Source: Frankia sp. RB7 (GTDB lineage Bacteria; Pseudomonadota; Alphaproteobacteria; Rhizobiales; Xanthobacteraceae). From it: 64,000 nt of DNA. Below are positions 24,110 to 33,718 of this stretch, piece by piece (the stretch's first letter is position 1; every line of letters begins with the position of its first letter). Under the pieces are notes generated by a model that saw only the letters and a program-made list of their open reading frames with translations, ran no database searches and was not told the DNA's origin. The position numbers were made by a program, and so were the translations under genes. The DNA lies in contig JAUEPE010000006.1 of assembly GCA_030403585.1 (NCBI GenBank), positions 1 through 64,000 of the forward strand. Direction: 5' to 3'.

Positions 24110-25552
24110 ATGCCCGTGCCGAGCGATCTGAGCGTGACCAGGGACACTCCGTCCCGCCGCCGCTATCGCTTTGGCCCGTGGCTTGCGCTGGCGAGCCTCT
24201 TGTCGCTTCTGACGGTCGCGCTCGCACTGACCTATTGGTTCTGGCAGCCGACGACGCTGCGCATTGCCGTTGGGCCTGCCGGCAGCGACGATCAGACGCT
24301 CGTGCTGGCCATCGCCAAGGCATTCGATACCAAGGCATTCGATGCCAAGGGTGGATCGGTGCGGCTCGTGCCGGTCGAGAGCGACGGCACGCTGCAAAGC
24401 CTCAATCTGCTCGGCGGCGGCAAGGCCGACCTTGCGGTCGCACGCGGCGATCTCGCGATGCCGCCCGACGCCAATTCCGTTGCGATCCTGCGCCGGAATT
24501 TTGTGGTGCTGTGGGCGCCGACGGGGCGCAAGGGCGCGGCCAAGTCGAAGGTCACGGACATCGCGTCGCTCAGCGGCCGCCGCATCGGCATCGTCGGCCT
24601 CGGCGATGCCAATCCCAATCTGCTGCGCGTCATCCTGTCCGAATCCGGCGTCAATCCGCAGAAGGTGACGACCACCCAGTTCGGCGCCGACCGCATCTCC
24701 GAGATGACCCAGGATACGACGCTCGATGCCTTCATGATGGTGGGCGCGCTCGACGACAAGGTTATCGCCGAGACGATTGCCGCAACCACGCGCCTGCGCG
24801 GCGAGCCGAAGTTCCTCCCCGTCGACGTGTCTGAAGCCATTGCCGAGCGGCATCCGCTCTACGAATCCGAGGAAATCCCGGCGGGTGCATTCGCCGCCGC
24901 GCCGCAGCGGCCCGACGACAAGATCGAGACCATTGCCGTCAATCATCTGATCGTGGCGCGGACCTCGCTGTCTGAAGACGCGGTGGCAGCCTTTACGCGC
25001 GAGCTGTTTACGGTCAAGCCGTCGCTGGTCAAGGAGCTGCCCGGCGCCAGCCACATCCAGAAGCCCGACACCGACAAGGATGCCGCGCTGCCGGCCCATC
25101 CGGGAGCCGCCGCCTATATCGACGGCAACGAACGCAGCTTCATGGACAAATACAGCGACTACATCTGGGGCGTGGTTTTGTTGCTTTCCGGCCTCGGCTC
25201 GGTCGCCGCATGGCTGCGGCATTACCTGCGGCGCGAGGAGCGCAGCGAGAACGCGCTGCATCGCGACCGCCTGCTCACTGCGATCACGAGTGCGCGCGGA
25301 GCGACGTCACTGGACGATCTCGCGGCGATGCAAAGCGCGGCCGACGACATCCTGCGTGAGACACTGGCCTGTCACGAAGACGGCGCCATCGAGGACGGCG
25401 ATCTCGCCGCCTTCGGGCTCGTGCTGGCGCAATTCCATCAGGCGATTGTCGACCGCCGGGCCGTAATCGCCCAGATCGGCCATGCCGACGTGGCGGCGAA
25501 ACCCGACGGCGGCGTGCTTCAGCCGTTCCCTATTTCCACGGCTGCACGATGA
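24110..25552 (+). CDS. TAXI family TRAP-like solute-binding protein, membrane anchored
   Basis: A 480-residue protein. It has an N-terminal hydrophobic segment (PWLALASLLSLLTVALALTYW, residues about 24-44) without a clear cleavage site, a TAXI-type binding domain beginning LRIAVGPAGSDDQTLVLAIAKAF, a second hydrophobic helix near residues 347-365 (IWGVVLLLSGLGSVAAWL), and a C-terminal helical cytoplasmic region of about 110 residues. No TRAP-T permease gene is nearby. Two membrane anchors and a cytoplasmic tail suggest a sensor-like role rather than transport. It sits downstream of ppk2 and ends in a 23-bp convergent overlap with the MDR gene. Confidence 0.75.
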   Translation: MPVPSDLSVTRDTPSRRRYRFGPWLALASLLSLLTVALALTYWFWQPTTLRIAVGPAGSDDQTLVLAIAKAFDTKAFDAKGGSVRLVPVESDGTLQSLNLLGGGKADLAVARGDLAMPPDANSVAILRRNFVVLWAPTGRKGAAKSKVTDIASLSGRRIGIVGLGDANPNLLRVILSESGVNPQKVTTTQFGADRISEMTQDTTLDAFMMVGALDDKVIAETIAATTRLRGEPKFLPVDVSEAIAERHPLYESEEIPAGAFAAAPQRPDDKIETIAVNHLIVARTSLSEDAVAAFTRELFTVKPSLVKELPGASHIQKPDTDKDAALPAHPGAAAYIDGNERSFMDKYSDYIWGVVLLLSGLGSVAAWLRHYLRREERSENALHRDRLLTAITSARGATSLDDLAAMQSAADDILRETLACHEDGAIEDGDLAAFGLVLAQFHQAIVDRRAVIAQIGHADVAAKPDGGVLQPFPISTAAR

Positions 25553-26609
25553 TCTTGGTGTGTGCCTCGGGATTGGCGAGATCGGCGAACGCTTTGGCGA
25601 CGCCGTCGATACCCACTTCCGCCGTCACCATAGCCGCGGCGTCGACTTGCCCGTCCGCGATCAGCCGCAGCGACGCCGAAAACTCCTCCGGCGTGTAGCC
25701 GAGCACGTACTGGACGTTGAGCTCCTTCATGATGCCGAGCATGGGCTCGCTTTTGTCGCTCTCCATGCAGACGCCGACCACGACGATCTTGGCATCGCGG
25801 GGCGCGCCTTCGAACACCTGTTGCAGCAGGCCAGGCACGCCGACGCATTCGAAGATGACCGCGGGCTTCAGCGCCGGCAGCATGGCCTGGAGCGGCGGCC
25901 GCGCCGCTTTCTCCGCCTCCGACATCTGCGCGTGCTCGGCCCAGGTCGCATAAGGCTGCGACACCCTGGGATCGACGACGATATCGGCGCCAAGCTTCGC
26001 CGCGAGCGCACGCCGCGCCGGTGAATAATCGGCAGCGACGATCGGATGCAGACCCCTGATCTTGAGTGCGGCGATCACAGCGAGCCCGACCGGACCACAG
26101 CCGATCACCAGCGGCACCTCACCGCCACTGATATTGGCCTTCGCCACCGCGTGAACGCCGACCGCGAGCGGCTCGGTCAGCGCGGCATGTTCGGGCGCAA
26201 GGCCGTTCGGCACCTCTAGCAGCAGCGGCTCGCTGAGCAGCATCTGCTCCGCATAACCGCCGACCAAGTCGTTGGAATAGCCGATGCCCTTGATGCCCTC
26301 GGGCGTCGGCAGTGCGGGCAGCGAGCACACATGCGTGCCCGGCTTGAGCTTGCGCGGCGTGCCGGGGCCATAATCGATGATCTCGCAACAGAACTCGTGA
26401 CCGAACACGACGTCGCGCGACAGATCCATCGGCGTTCGCCCGGTCTTCTTCGCCATCTCCGCCATTCGTGGAGCATGCTGGCGCGCGTGCAGGTCGGAAC
26501 CGCAAATGCCGCAGGCGAGCGTCTTGACCAGCACCTGGCCGGGGCCGGGCTTCGGCTCAGCCATCCGGTCGACGACAATCTCACCGTTCCTGAAAATCGC
26601 AGCGCGCAT
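25530..26609 (-). CDS. Zinc-binding medium-chain alcohol dehydrogenase family protein
   Basis: MDR-family oxidoreductase of 359 aa. The catalytic-zinc Cys is in ACGICGSDLHARQHAP, and the active-site His/Glu pair in VVFGHEFCCEIIDYGP. The Rossmann motif GCGPVGLAVIAALKIRG is present. The four-cysteine structural zinc lobe seen in classical ADHs is not evident, as in sorbitol- or threonine-dehydrogenase-like members. It is followed 54 bp upstream in map terms by an EamA exporter on the same strand but shares no obvious pathway with it. Confidence 0.85.
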   Translation of the reverse strand: MRAAIFRNGEIVVDRMAEPKPGPGQVLVKTLACGICGSDLHARQHAPRMAEMAKKTGRTPMDLSRDVVFGHEFCCEIIDYGPGTPRKLKPGTHVCSLPALPTPEGIKGIGYSNDLVGGYAEQMLLSEPLLLEVPNGLAPEHAALTEPLAVGVHAVAKANISGGEVPLVIGCGPVGLAVIAALKIRGLHPIVAADYSPARRALAAKLGADIVVDPRVSQPYATWAEHAQMSEAEKAARPPLQAMLPALKPAVIFECVGVPGLLQQVFEGAPRDAKIVVVGVCMESDKSEPMLGIMKELNVQYVLGYTPEEFSASLRLIADGQVDAAAMVTAEVGIDGVAKAFADLANPEAHTKIIVQPWK

Positions 26610-26663
26610 CCGGCTCCTCCCATATCGTTGGAGCCGTTGATAGCACGAAGCGGGACGTTTGCG

Positions 26664-27650
26664 TCAGGGGTTCGGAGAACGCTCTTCCAGCACCAGCAGC
26701 TGGGCGCGGCGGATGCGCTCGCGATGGGCGATGTAGAGACCGCTGGCGACGATGAAGGCCGCGCCCGTAACGGTCCAGACGTCAGGCAGCTCGCCGAAGA
26801 TGAAGAAGCCCAGAATGCTGACCCACAGCAACTGCGTGTAGGAGAACGGCGCCAGCACCGAGGCATCGCCATAGCGATAGGCCAGCACGACGATCCACTG
26901 GCCGACCGTGGAGAAGACGCCGATCAGGATGCCGAGGCCGATGGCCGTCCAGGTCGGCGTCACCCAGGCGAACGGCACCATCACGGTCATGATCGCAACT
27001 CCCGTGATCGCCGAATAGGCCATCGTCGTGACCACCGCCTCGCGGCCGCTCATCATGCGCGTCATGATCAGCGCGGCGGCCCAGCAGAACGCCGAGACAA
27101 TCGGGAAAAAGGCAGCGACGTGGAACGCGCTCGAGCCCGGACGAATGATGATCATCACGCCCATCAGACCGATCGCGGTCGCGATCCAGCGGCGCATGCC
27201 GACCTTCTCGCTGAGGAAAATGATCGACAGCGCGGTGACGAACAGCGGCGAAACGAATCCGGTGGCGGAGGCCTCCGCGATCGGGAGGTAGCTCACACCG
27301 GTGATGAAGAACAACGAAGAGCCGAGCAGCGCCGTGCCGCGCATGATCTGCAGGCCCAATCGCTCGGTCCGCATCGCATGCAGCGGCGAGCCCGGCAGCA
27401 TCACCGGCAGGAACATCAGCGAGAAGGTGACAAAGCGGATCCAGGTGATCTCGATCGACGGCAGGCTCGAGGACAGGTATTTCGAGGTGACGTCGGAGCA
27501 ACCGAGAAACACCGTCGACAGCAGCACCAGCGCGATGCCCTTGAAGGGATGATCGACGCGCGCAGGCGCGCGGCGCGTCTGCTGCTTCTTCTCCGGCATG
27601 GGCATGGGAATACTGTCGAGCCTTGCGGCTGCGGCGGGCGGCGGGGTCAC
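26664..27650 (-). CDS. DMT superfamily transporter (EamA domain)
   Basis: Inner-membrane permease of up to 328 aa with two EamA repeats and about ten hydrophobic helices, from GIALVLLSTVFLGCSDVTSKYL to VTGAAFIVASGLYI. Members export amino acids or metabolites or salvage nucleoside-like compounds; the substrate is unknown here. The GTG start at 27650 gives a proline-rich cytosolic leader. ATG codons at 27605 and 27599 are alternatives, and neither has a strong ribosome site, so the start is uncertain. Confidence 0.85.
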   Translation of the reverse strand: MTPPPAAAARLDSIPMPMPEKKQQTRRAPARVDHPFKGIALVLLSTVFLGCSDVTSKYLSSSLPSIEITWIRFVTFSLMFLPVMLPGSPLHAMRTERLGLQIMRGTALLGSSLFFITGVSYLPIAEASATGFVSPLFVTALSIIFLSEKVGMRRWIATAIGLMGVMIIIRPGSSAFHVAAFFPIVSAFCWAAALIMTRMMSGREAVVTTMAYSAITGVAIMTVMVPFAWVTPTWTAIGLGILIGVFSTVGQWIVVLAYRYGDASVLAPFSYTQLLWVSILGFFIFGELPDVWTVTGAAFIVASGLYIAHRERIRRAQLLVLEERSPNP

Positions 27651-27791
27651 GGCTGGAACCTGGGAAATACGAATCGGGGACCGCTGTAAAAAACGACAAA
27701 TGCGCCGCTTTCACAACTTCCGAAAACAGGATGCCGATATGCGCTCAGGTCCGCGCGCGTCAATACTCCATTAATAATAGGCTTTTGTGCA

Positions 27792-28631
27792 CTACAGCAT
27801 GGGCAGGCCACGCCGCTTCGGACCGCGCGGAAACGCCGCATCCAGCGCCGAAATCTCCTCTTTCGTCAGCACGAGATCGCCGGCAACCGCATTTTCGCCG
27901 GCATGTTCCGCGGACGACGCCTTCGGGATGGCGAACACCGTAGTCGCACGGGTGAGAAAGCTCAGCGCGACCTGACGCGGCGTCACACGACGCGTCTCCG
28001 CAATGCGCGCGAGCACCGCGCCGCCCTTGCTGTTGCTCGTCGGAAAATCATCGTGACCGAACGGTGAATAGGCGACGACGGCGACGCCGTGCCTCTCACA
28101 CCAGGGGATGACGGCGTGTTCGATCGCGCGTTCCTTCAAATGATAGAGCACCTGATTGCAGGCGATCTTGCCTTCGCCGGAGACATCGAGGATTTCATCG
28201 AGATCGTCTGCGTCGAAATTGGAGACGCCCCAGGATTTGATCTTGCCGGCCTTCACCAGTTCCTCGAATGCACCGACAGTGTCTTCAAGGTCATACGAAC
28301 CGCGCCAGTGCAGCAGATAGCAATCGAGACGATCTGTCTTCAGCCGTTTCAGCGAGCGCTCGCAAGCGGTGATGGTACCGCGACGCGAGGCATTGCTCGG
28401 CAGTACCTTTGAGACCAGGAACACTTCATCGCGACGGCCGGCGATCGCATCGGCAATGACAAGCTCGGCATCGCCGTACATCTCGGCGGTGTCGATATGG
28501 GTCATGCCGAGATCGAGCCCGCGCTGCAGCGCCGCGACCGCGCGTTTGCGATCGCCATGGTCGAGATACCAGGTGCCCTGCCCGATCACGGAGACGCTGG
28601 CGCCGGTTTTGCCGAAGGGTTTTGTGTTCAT
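27792..28631 (-). CDS. Aldo/keto reductase
   Basis: NADPH-dependent (beta/alpha)8-barrel reductase of 279 aa. The tetrad is readable: Asp and Tyr in HIDTAEMYGDAE, Lys in VFLVSKVLPS and His in DCYLLHWRG. Cofactor-binding AIPKASSAEHAGEN is near the C terminus. The start is ATG at 28631; an upstream in-frame extension would overlap the preceding SMP-30 gene. The 19-bp gap to that gene indicates one transcript, so a reductase acting on a sugar, lactone-derived or ketone product is plausible. Confidence 0.88.
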   Translation of the reverse strand: MNTKPFGKTGASVSVIGQGTWYLDHGDRKRAVAALQRGLDLGMTHIDTAEMYGDAELVIADAIAGRRDEVFLVSKVLPSNASRRGTITACERSLKRLKTDRLDCYLLHWRGSYDLEDTVGAFEELVKAGKIKSWGVSNFDADDLDEILDVSGEGKIACNQVLYHLKERAIEHAVIPWCERHGVAVVAYSPFGHDDFPTSNSKGGAVLARIAETRRVTPRQVALSFLTRATTVFAIPKASSAEHAGENAVAGDLVLTKEEISALDAAFPRGPKRRGLPML

Positions 28632-28650
28632 GTTTGTTCCTTCAAATGCT

Positions 28651-29550
28651 CTACAGGCCACTGATGTCAGCGACCAGCACGCTGCCGGTCGCTGACTCCG
28701 TGATATAGAGCCGATCTTTGCTCGCGCCACCGATGGCGACATTGGTGCAGTTCGGCCCCGCGCAGGACTTGATCCGCGCGATCAGTTCTCCATTCGGTGC
28801 GAACACGAAGACATGGCCAAGCGAGGCGTGACCAACGAACAGGCGGCCGCTCGCATCCATGGTCATGCCGTCGGGGCCTGATGTACCGAACAGCGAGCAA
28901 AAGCGGCCGACCTTCGACACGCTGCCATCCTTCATGAACGGCAGCCGCCACACCGCATTGTCGCGCGTCATCGCGACGAACAGCACGGTCTCGCTGGGAT
29001 CGAGCACCAGTCCATTCGGGCTGATGCCGGTGTCGATCAGGCAATCGAGCCGGCCGTTCGGCGCCAGCTTGTAGACACGGCCGCTTGCGTCATGCAGGCC
29101 GGTCTGGCCCTGGTCGGTGAAATAGATATCGCCATTGGAGGCGAGATGCAGATCGTTGCAGCCGCGGAACGATTCCGAATTGCGCGCGGTCAGGATGGGC
29201 TTGATGCGGCCGGCCTTGGCGTCGAGCTCCATGATGCCGTGCATGTAATCGGCCACCAGGATACGGCCGTCAGCGGCGATCTTCAGCCCGTTCGGCCAGC
29301 CCTCATACTCGATCACGAGCGACCACGTCCCATCCGGCGCGATGCGGAAGATGCGACCGAAGGGAATGTCGACGATGTAGAGATTGCCGTCTTTGTCGAA
29401 CGACGGGCCCTCTATAAAACTGTCTGTCGGCACGCCCGGCCGGTTGGCGTCAGCCCAATCCGTCCGCACACCCTTGCGGCGGAAATTGTCCGGCATGGCG
29501 GAGAAGACCCTGGTTTCGATCAGGCGTGGCGGCGTTTCCAGGTACATCAT
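28651..29550 (-). CDS. SMP-30/gluconolactonase/LRE family protein
   Basis: Beta-propeller hydrolase of 299 aa, a distant paralogue of the one at 17279. Propeller landmarks are the Glu of FIEGPSFDKDGNLYIVDIPFGRIFRI, GCNDLHLASNGDIYFTDQGQTG, and GTSGPDGMTMDASGRLFVGH. The start is the first of two tandem ATGs at 29550, with GGAGG a short distance upstream. It is the first gene of a two-gene operon with the aldo/keto reductase. Lactonase activity on sugar lactones is expected. Confidence 0.85.
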   Translation of the reverse strand: MMYLETPPRLIETRVFSAMPDNFRRKGVRTDWADANRPGVPTDSFIEGPSFDKDGNLYIVDIPFGRIFRIAPDGTWSLVIEYEGWPNGLKIAADGRILVADYMHGIMELDAKAGRIKPILTARNSESFRGCNDLHLASNGDIYFTDQGQTGLHDASGRVYKLAPNGRLDCLIDTGISPNGLVLDPSETVLFVAMTRDNAVWRLPFMKDGSVSKVGRFCSLFGTSGPDGMTMDASGRLFVGHASLGHVFVFAPNGELIARIKSCAGPNCTNVAIGGASKDRLYITESATGSVLVADISGL

Positions 29551-29673
29551 GGTTTTTTGTGATTGTTGAGGGAGGAGAGTGCGGCAAGATAGGACACAAT
29601 CGCAGCCGCGTCGATTAGGGAGATGGGCGCGCCCGGGCGACGGCAAGAGATATCTCGCGCACTGTATCCACGC

Positions 29674-29753
29674 CGTCATTGCGAGCGTAGCGAAGCAATC
29701 CAGAATCGCTACGCGGAAAGACTCTGGATTGCTTCGCTATGCTCGCAATGACG
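29674..29753. repeat. Family A interspersed palindromic repeat, copy 4
   Basis: An 80-bp copy from CGTCATTGCGAGCGTAGCG to ATGCTCGCAATGACG, between the nasC 3' end and the SMP-30 operon start. Confidence 0.9.
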
Positions 29754-29769
29754 ATGGAGAGAGTCGGGC

Positions 29770-32475
29770 CTACCCCGCGGCGCCCGCGACCTTTGGCTGC
29801 TTCGCCACGACCACCTCGGTCGTCGCAATCAGCCGCTTCAACTCGGGGATGCAGGAGCCGCAATTGGTGCCGGCCTTGAGCTTTGCGCCGATCTCGGCCG
29901 CCGTGCGTGCGCCTGCCGCAATGGTGTCGCAGATGGTGCCGCGGCCGACGCCGAAGCAGGCACAGACGATCGGGCCCGTCGCCGCGGCGCCTTCGCTGGA
30001 TTTGCCAGACAAGAGCATGCGGCGCTGATCATCGGTGACGCGATCGGCCGCGAACACGTTCTTCACCACCTCCCAGTCGCCGGCATCGTGCGCGGGGCCG
30101 ACGAACAGGCAGGTCTCGATGCGATCGCCCGCGAACGAGGCCGCACGATAAACGCCGCCGCCGAAATCGCGATAATCGGCGACGTCTTCTCCGGCAAGGC
30201 CGTCGAGCCAGGCCGGCCAGCGCGACAAATCCGCGTTGTCGGCGAAGAGATAGCCGAAACCGCCCGTCACCGTGACGCGGGTCCACAGCAGGTTTGGCGG
30301 CAGATCAAGCTGTTTTCGCGATAGTGCAAAGCCTCGGAAAACGTATTCATACGGCGCAATCGCGGCCGGCGTCGCCTTCGACTCCGGTTGCCCCGAGAAC
30401 GGATCCGTGAATGGCGCGGCCAGCGCGCCGACGCGGCCGTGCGAAGTGTTCATCGCACTCCAGTGGATCGGCGCGAACAGCATGCCGCGCTGCTGCCGCT
30501 CGCTGACGACGGCCTTCAAAATGCACTGGCCGTAATCGGTGGAGATGCGGGCATAGCCGTCATGGACGATGTTGTATTTGTTGGCGTCGTCGGGATGGAT
30601 CTCGACGAACGGCTCGGGCAGATGCGCGCCCAGCCGCTTGCTCAGCCCCGTGCGCGTCATGGTGTGCCACTGGTCGCGGATGCGTCCGGTGTTGAGCCGT
30701 AGGGGACGTGACGGTCCGGTCTCACTCCGCAGCGCCGGCACTTCGGGCGCAACGAAGCGGCCCTTGCCGTCATTTGTGAAGAAACCACCGTTCGCGAAGA
30801 AGCGCTCGCCTGGCGCCTCCCCCTCGCGCGCCGGCCATTGCACGGGCTTCAGGGCATCGAAGTCTTCGTCGGACAGCGAGGTCAGCGCGCCGATGTCGAA
30901 ATCGCGGCTGCCGTTGTTCTCGAACGCCGAGAGCGCGGCATGCTCGCGGAAAATTTCGGCGGCGGATTTGTAATCAAAGCTGTCGCCGAAACCGAGACGC
31001 TTTGCGGTCTCGCTGAGGATCCACCAGTCGGGGCGCGCCTCGCCGGGTGCAGGGAGGAACGAACGCTGGCGCGAGATGCGGCGTTCGGAATTCGTCACCG
31101 TGCCCGATTTCTCGCCCCAGGCCAGCGCAGGCAACAGCACATGCGGGCCGGCCTCGACCGTGTCGTTGGACAACACGTTCTCGGACACAACGAACAGCTC
31201 GAGCTTCTTCAGCGCCTCGCGCACGAAATCGGCATCGGGCAGCGACACCGCGGGGTTGGTGCCCATCACCCACAGCGCTTTGACCTCGCCGCGATTGATC
31301 GCCTCGAACAGCTGCACCGCCTTCAGGCCCTCATGGGTAGCGATGCGCGGCGCCTTCCAGAACCGCCTGACGCGGTCGATGTCGGGCGGCGTGAAGTTCA
31401 TATGCGCTGCGAGCTGGTTGGCGAGGCCGCCGACCTCGCGGCCGCCCATCGCGTTGGGCTGGCCCGTGAGCGAGAACGGCGAGGCACCGAGCTTGCCGAT
31501 GCGCCCCGTGGCGAGATGGCAGTTCAGGATCGCGTTGACCTTGTCGGTGCCCTGCGCCGACTGGTTGACGCCCTGCGAATAGAGCGTGACGACCCGCTCG
31601 GTGTCGCGGAACATCTTGAAGAAGGTCGCGACATCCTGCTCGGAGAGACCTGTCGCCAGCGCCGTCGCAGTGACACTGCCGGCGATGTTACGCGCGCGTG
31701 CCAGCGCGTCGTCGAACCCTGACGTGTTCTGCGCGATGTAATCCCGATCGAGCACACCGCTATCGACGAGATGGACGAACAGGCCGGAGAACAATGCGGT
31801 GTCCGTGCCGGGCTTCACGCCGAGGAACAGATCGACATCGCTCGCGGTATCAGTGCGGCGCGGATCGATCACGATCATCCGCGCGCCGCGCTCCTGCCGG
31901 TTCTTCACCATGCGCTGGAACAGCACCGGGTGGCACCAGGCCGCGTTCGAGCCGACGAAAACCAGCAGATCCGCCTGGTCGAGATCCTCGTAATTCCCGG
32001 GCACGGTGTCGGCGCCGAAGGCGCGGCGATGGCCGGCAACCGAGGACGACATGCAGAGCCGCGAATTGGTGTCGACGTTCGCCGTGCCGACAAAGCCCTT
32101 CATCAGCTTGTTGGCGACATAATAGTCCTCGGTGAGCAGCTGGCCCGAAAGATAAAACGCGACCGCGTTGGCACCGTCGCGCGCGACGATATGCTTCATG
32201 CGATGCGCAACATGGTCGAGCGCATCGCTCCAGGCGACGCGCTCCAGCACGCCCTTGCAGCGGATCATCGGATAGAGCAGCCGGCTCTCGAGCCCAACGG
32301 TCTCGCCGAGCGCAGAGCCCTTCGAACACAGCCGGCCGAAATTGGCGGGATGATCGGGATCGCCAGCGATCGCCGCACCACCAGCACCGTCGGGCGTTGC
32401 GAGCACGCCGCAGCCGACGCCGCAATAGGGACAGGTCGTCTTGGTTGCGCGGAGCGTCGGGTCGATCGCCGTCAT
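29770..32475 (-). CDS. nasC: Assimilatory nitrate reductase catalytic subunit NasC
   Basis: Cytoplasmic molybdenum bis-MGD enzyme of 901 aa reducing nitrate to nitrite. The N-terminal [4Fe-4S] ligands are Cys15, Cys18 and Cys22 in TCPYCGVGCGV and Cys50 in RLCSKGS. The molybdopterin core, a dinucleotide-binding domain near residues 560-680 and a C-terminal BFD-like [2Fe-2S] domain (CACFGVGRGTICDTI with NCGSCIPEL) follow. No signal peptide is present, as expected for the assimilatory type. It starts 15 bp after flp ends and completes the narK-bjgb-flp-nasC order known in Bradyrhizobium. No nitrite reductase gene is in the window. Confidence 0.93.
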   Translation of the reverse strand: MTAIDPTLRATKTTCPYCGVGCGVLATPDGAGGAAIAGDPDHPANFGRLCSKGSALGETVGLESRLLYPMIRCKGVLERVAWSDALDHVAHRMKHIVARDGANAVAFYLSGQLLTEDYYVANKLMKGFVGTANVDTNSRLCMSSSVAGHRRAFGADTVPGNYEDLDQADLLVFVGSNAAWCHPVLFQRMVKNRQERGARMIVIDPRRTDTASDVDLFLGVKPGTDTALFSGLFVHLVDSGVLDRDYIAQNTSGFDDALARARNIAGSVTATALATGLSEQDVATFFKMFRDTERVVTLYSQGVNQSAQGTDKVNAILNCHLATGRIGKLGASPFSLTGQPNAMGGREVGGLANQLAAHMNFTPPDIDRVRRFWKAPRIATHEGLKAVQLFEAINRGEVKALWVMGTNPAVSLPDADFVREALKKLELFVVSENVLSNDTVEAGPHVLLPALAWGEKSGTVTNSERRISRQRSFLPAPGEARPDWWILSETAKRLGFGDSFDYKSAAEIFREHAALSAFENNGSRDFDIGALTSLSDEDFDALKPVQWPAREGEAPGERFFANGGFFTNDGKGRFVAPEVPALRSETGPSRPLRLNTGRIRDQWHTMTRTGLSKRLGAHLPEPFVEIHPDDANKYNIVHDGYARISTDYGQCILKAVVSERQQRGMLFAPIHWSAMNTSHGRVGALAAPFTDPFSGQPESKATPAAIAPYEYVFRGFALSRKQLDLPPNLLWTRVTVTGGFGYLFADNADLSRWPAWLDGLAGEDVADYRDFGGGVYRAASFAGDRIETCLFVGPAHDAGDWEVVKNVFAADRVTDDQRRMLLSGKSSEGAAATGPIVCACFGVGRGTICDTIAAGARTAAEIGAKLKAGTNCGSCIPELKRLIATTEVVVAKQPKVAGAAG

Positions 32476-32490
32476 ATCAAGCAGCCTTCA

Positions 32491-33708
32491 TCAAGCAGCT
32501 TTGGGCGGAAGCGCGAGCGCGCGGCCGAACATCATATCGGAGCGGATCGCGGTGATCTTCTCGCGTGTGCGAATCATTCCGAAATACCAGAGCGCATCGG
32601 CGGTATCGCCGACCAGCACGGCACCGGTCAAGCATCCGTCGGCGATCACGAGCTTCTTGTAGGTGCCACGCCTGCGATCGGTCAGCACGAGGCTCTCGCT
32701 GCCCTCCCCGCCCATGAAGTCGCCGGCGGAGAACACGCTGACGCCCGAGACTTTCAGATTGGTCGAGACCACGCTGCCCGGATAGGCGGCGGGACGGCCG
32801 CCGAGATGCCGCGCCAGAACGCGCGCCTGCTCATAGGCCGGCTCGACCAGGCCGTAGCAGGTGCCGCGATGCTCGGCGCATTCGCCGAGCGCGTAAATGT
32901 CGGGCGATGCGGTCTGCATCTCGTCGTTGACGACGATGCCGCGGTTGACCGCGATGCCGGCCTCCTTGGCCAGCGCGACGTTCGGCCTGATCCCGGCGGC
33001 GAAGATCACGGCGTCCGCCTCGATGCGGCTGCCGTCGGCAAGCTCGACGGCTTCGACTTGGCGCTCGCCGTGGATGCACTTGGTGCTGGCATTGAGCAGG
33101 ATGCGGATGCCCTTGCGCTCCACCAGCGTCTTGAGCAGGTCGGCGGCAGGCCCATCGAGCTGACGCTCCATCAGCCGGTCCATCAGATGCAGCAGCGTCA
33201 CGGGCGCACCGGCCTTGGCAAGGCCGTAAGCTGCCTCAAGCCCGAGCAGGCCGCCGCCAACCACGACGACGCGTTTTTTGCCGGCGGCCAGTGTCAGCAG
33301 CAGGTCGACATCACGCGTGTCGCGAAAGGTGTGCACGCCGGCAAGATCAGCGCCCGGCACGTTGAGCCGCAGTGGCGTCGATCCCGTGGCGAGCACCAGC
33401 TTGGAATATTCCATGCTCTCTTCGCCGTCGATCTTGAGCTCGCGGCGACCGGTGTCGATCTCGGTGACGCGATAGCCATAGCGCACGGTGACGCCGCGAT
33501 GGCGCCACCAGTCCGCCGGGCGGAGCTCGATCTCGTGCGAGCCGGTCTCGCCGGCCAGCACGGAGGAGAGCAGCACGCGATTGTAAGCGAGCCGCGGCTC
33601 TTCGCCGATCACAGCGACCGCGTAGCGGCCGAGCGCGGTCTTGGCGAGCTCGTCGACCAGACGAGCGGCCGCCATACCGTTACCGACGATGACGAGCGGT
33701 TCACTCAC
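32491..33708 (-). CDS. flp: FAD/NAD(P)H oxidoreductase Flp (electron donor to NasC / Bjgb)
   Basis: Flavoprotein of 405 aa in the NirB N-terminal / nitric-oxide-reductase-like family. The FAD motif is VIVGNGMAAARLVDEL and the NAD(P) motif VVVVGGGLLGLEAAYGLAKAG, with the late VYALGECAEHRG. The GTG start at 33708 has AGGAG upstream. In Bradyrhizobium the Flp protein has been described as supplying electrons for nitrate reduction and for the haemoglobin that removes nitric oxide. It lacks the sirohaem and Fe-S parts of NirB, so it is a reductase only. It lies 10 bp downstream of bjgb. Confidence 0.88.
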   Translation of the reverse strand: MSEPLVIVGNGMAAARLVDELAKTALGRYAVAVIGEEPRLAYNRVLLSSVLAGETGSHEIELRPADWWRHRGVTVRYGYRVTEIDTGRRELKIDGEESMEYSKLVLATGSTPLRLNVPGADLAGVHTFRDTRDVDLLLTLAAGKKRVVVVGGGLLGLEAAYGLAKAGAPVTLLHLMDRLMERQLDGPAADLLKTLVERKGIRILLNASTKCIHGERQVEAVELADGSRIEADAVIFAAGIRPNVALAKEAGIAVNRGIVVNDEMQTASPDIYALGECAEHRGTCYGLVEPAYEQARVLARHLGGRPAAYPGSVVSTNLKVSGVSVFSAGDFMGGEGSESLVLTDRRRGTYKKLVIADGCLTGAVLVGDTADALWYFGMIRTREKITAIRSDMMFGRALALPPKAA

Positions 33709-33718
33709 AAGGCATCTC

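Noticed and set aside
22922..25261. Minus-strand open frame of 779 codons
   Set aside because: Antisense to ppk2 and the TAXI gene, which have intact catalytic and domain motifs; composition is that of a shadow.
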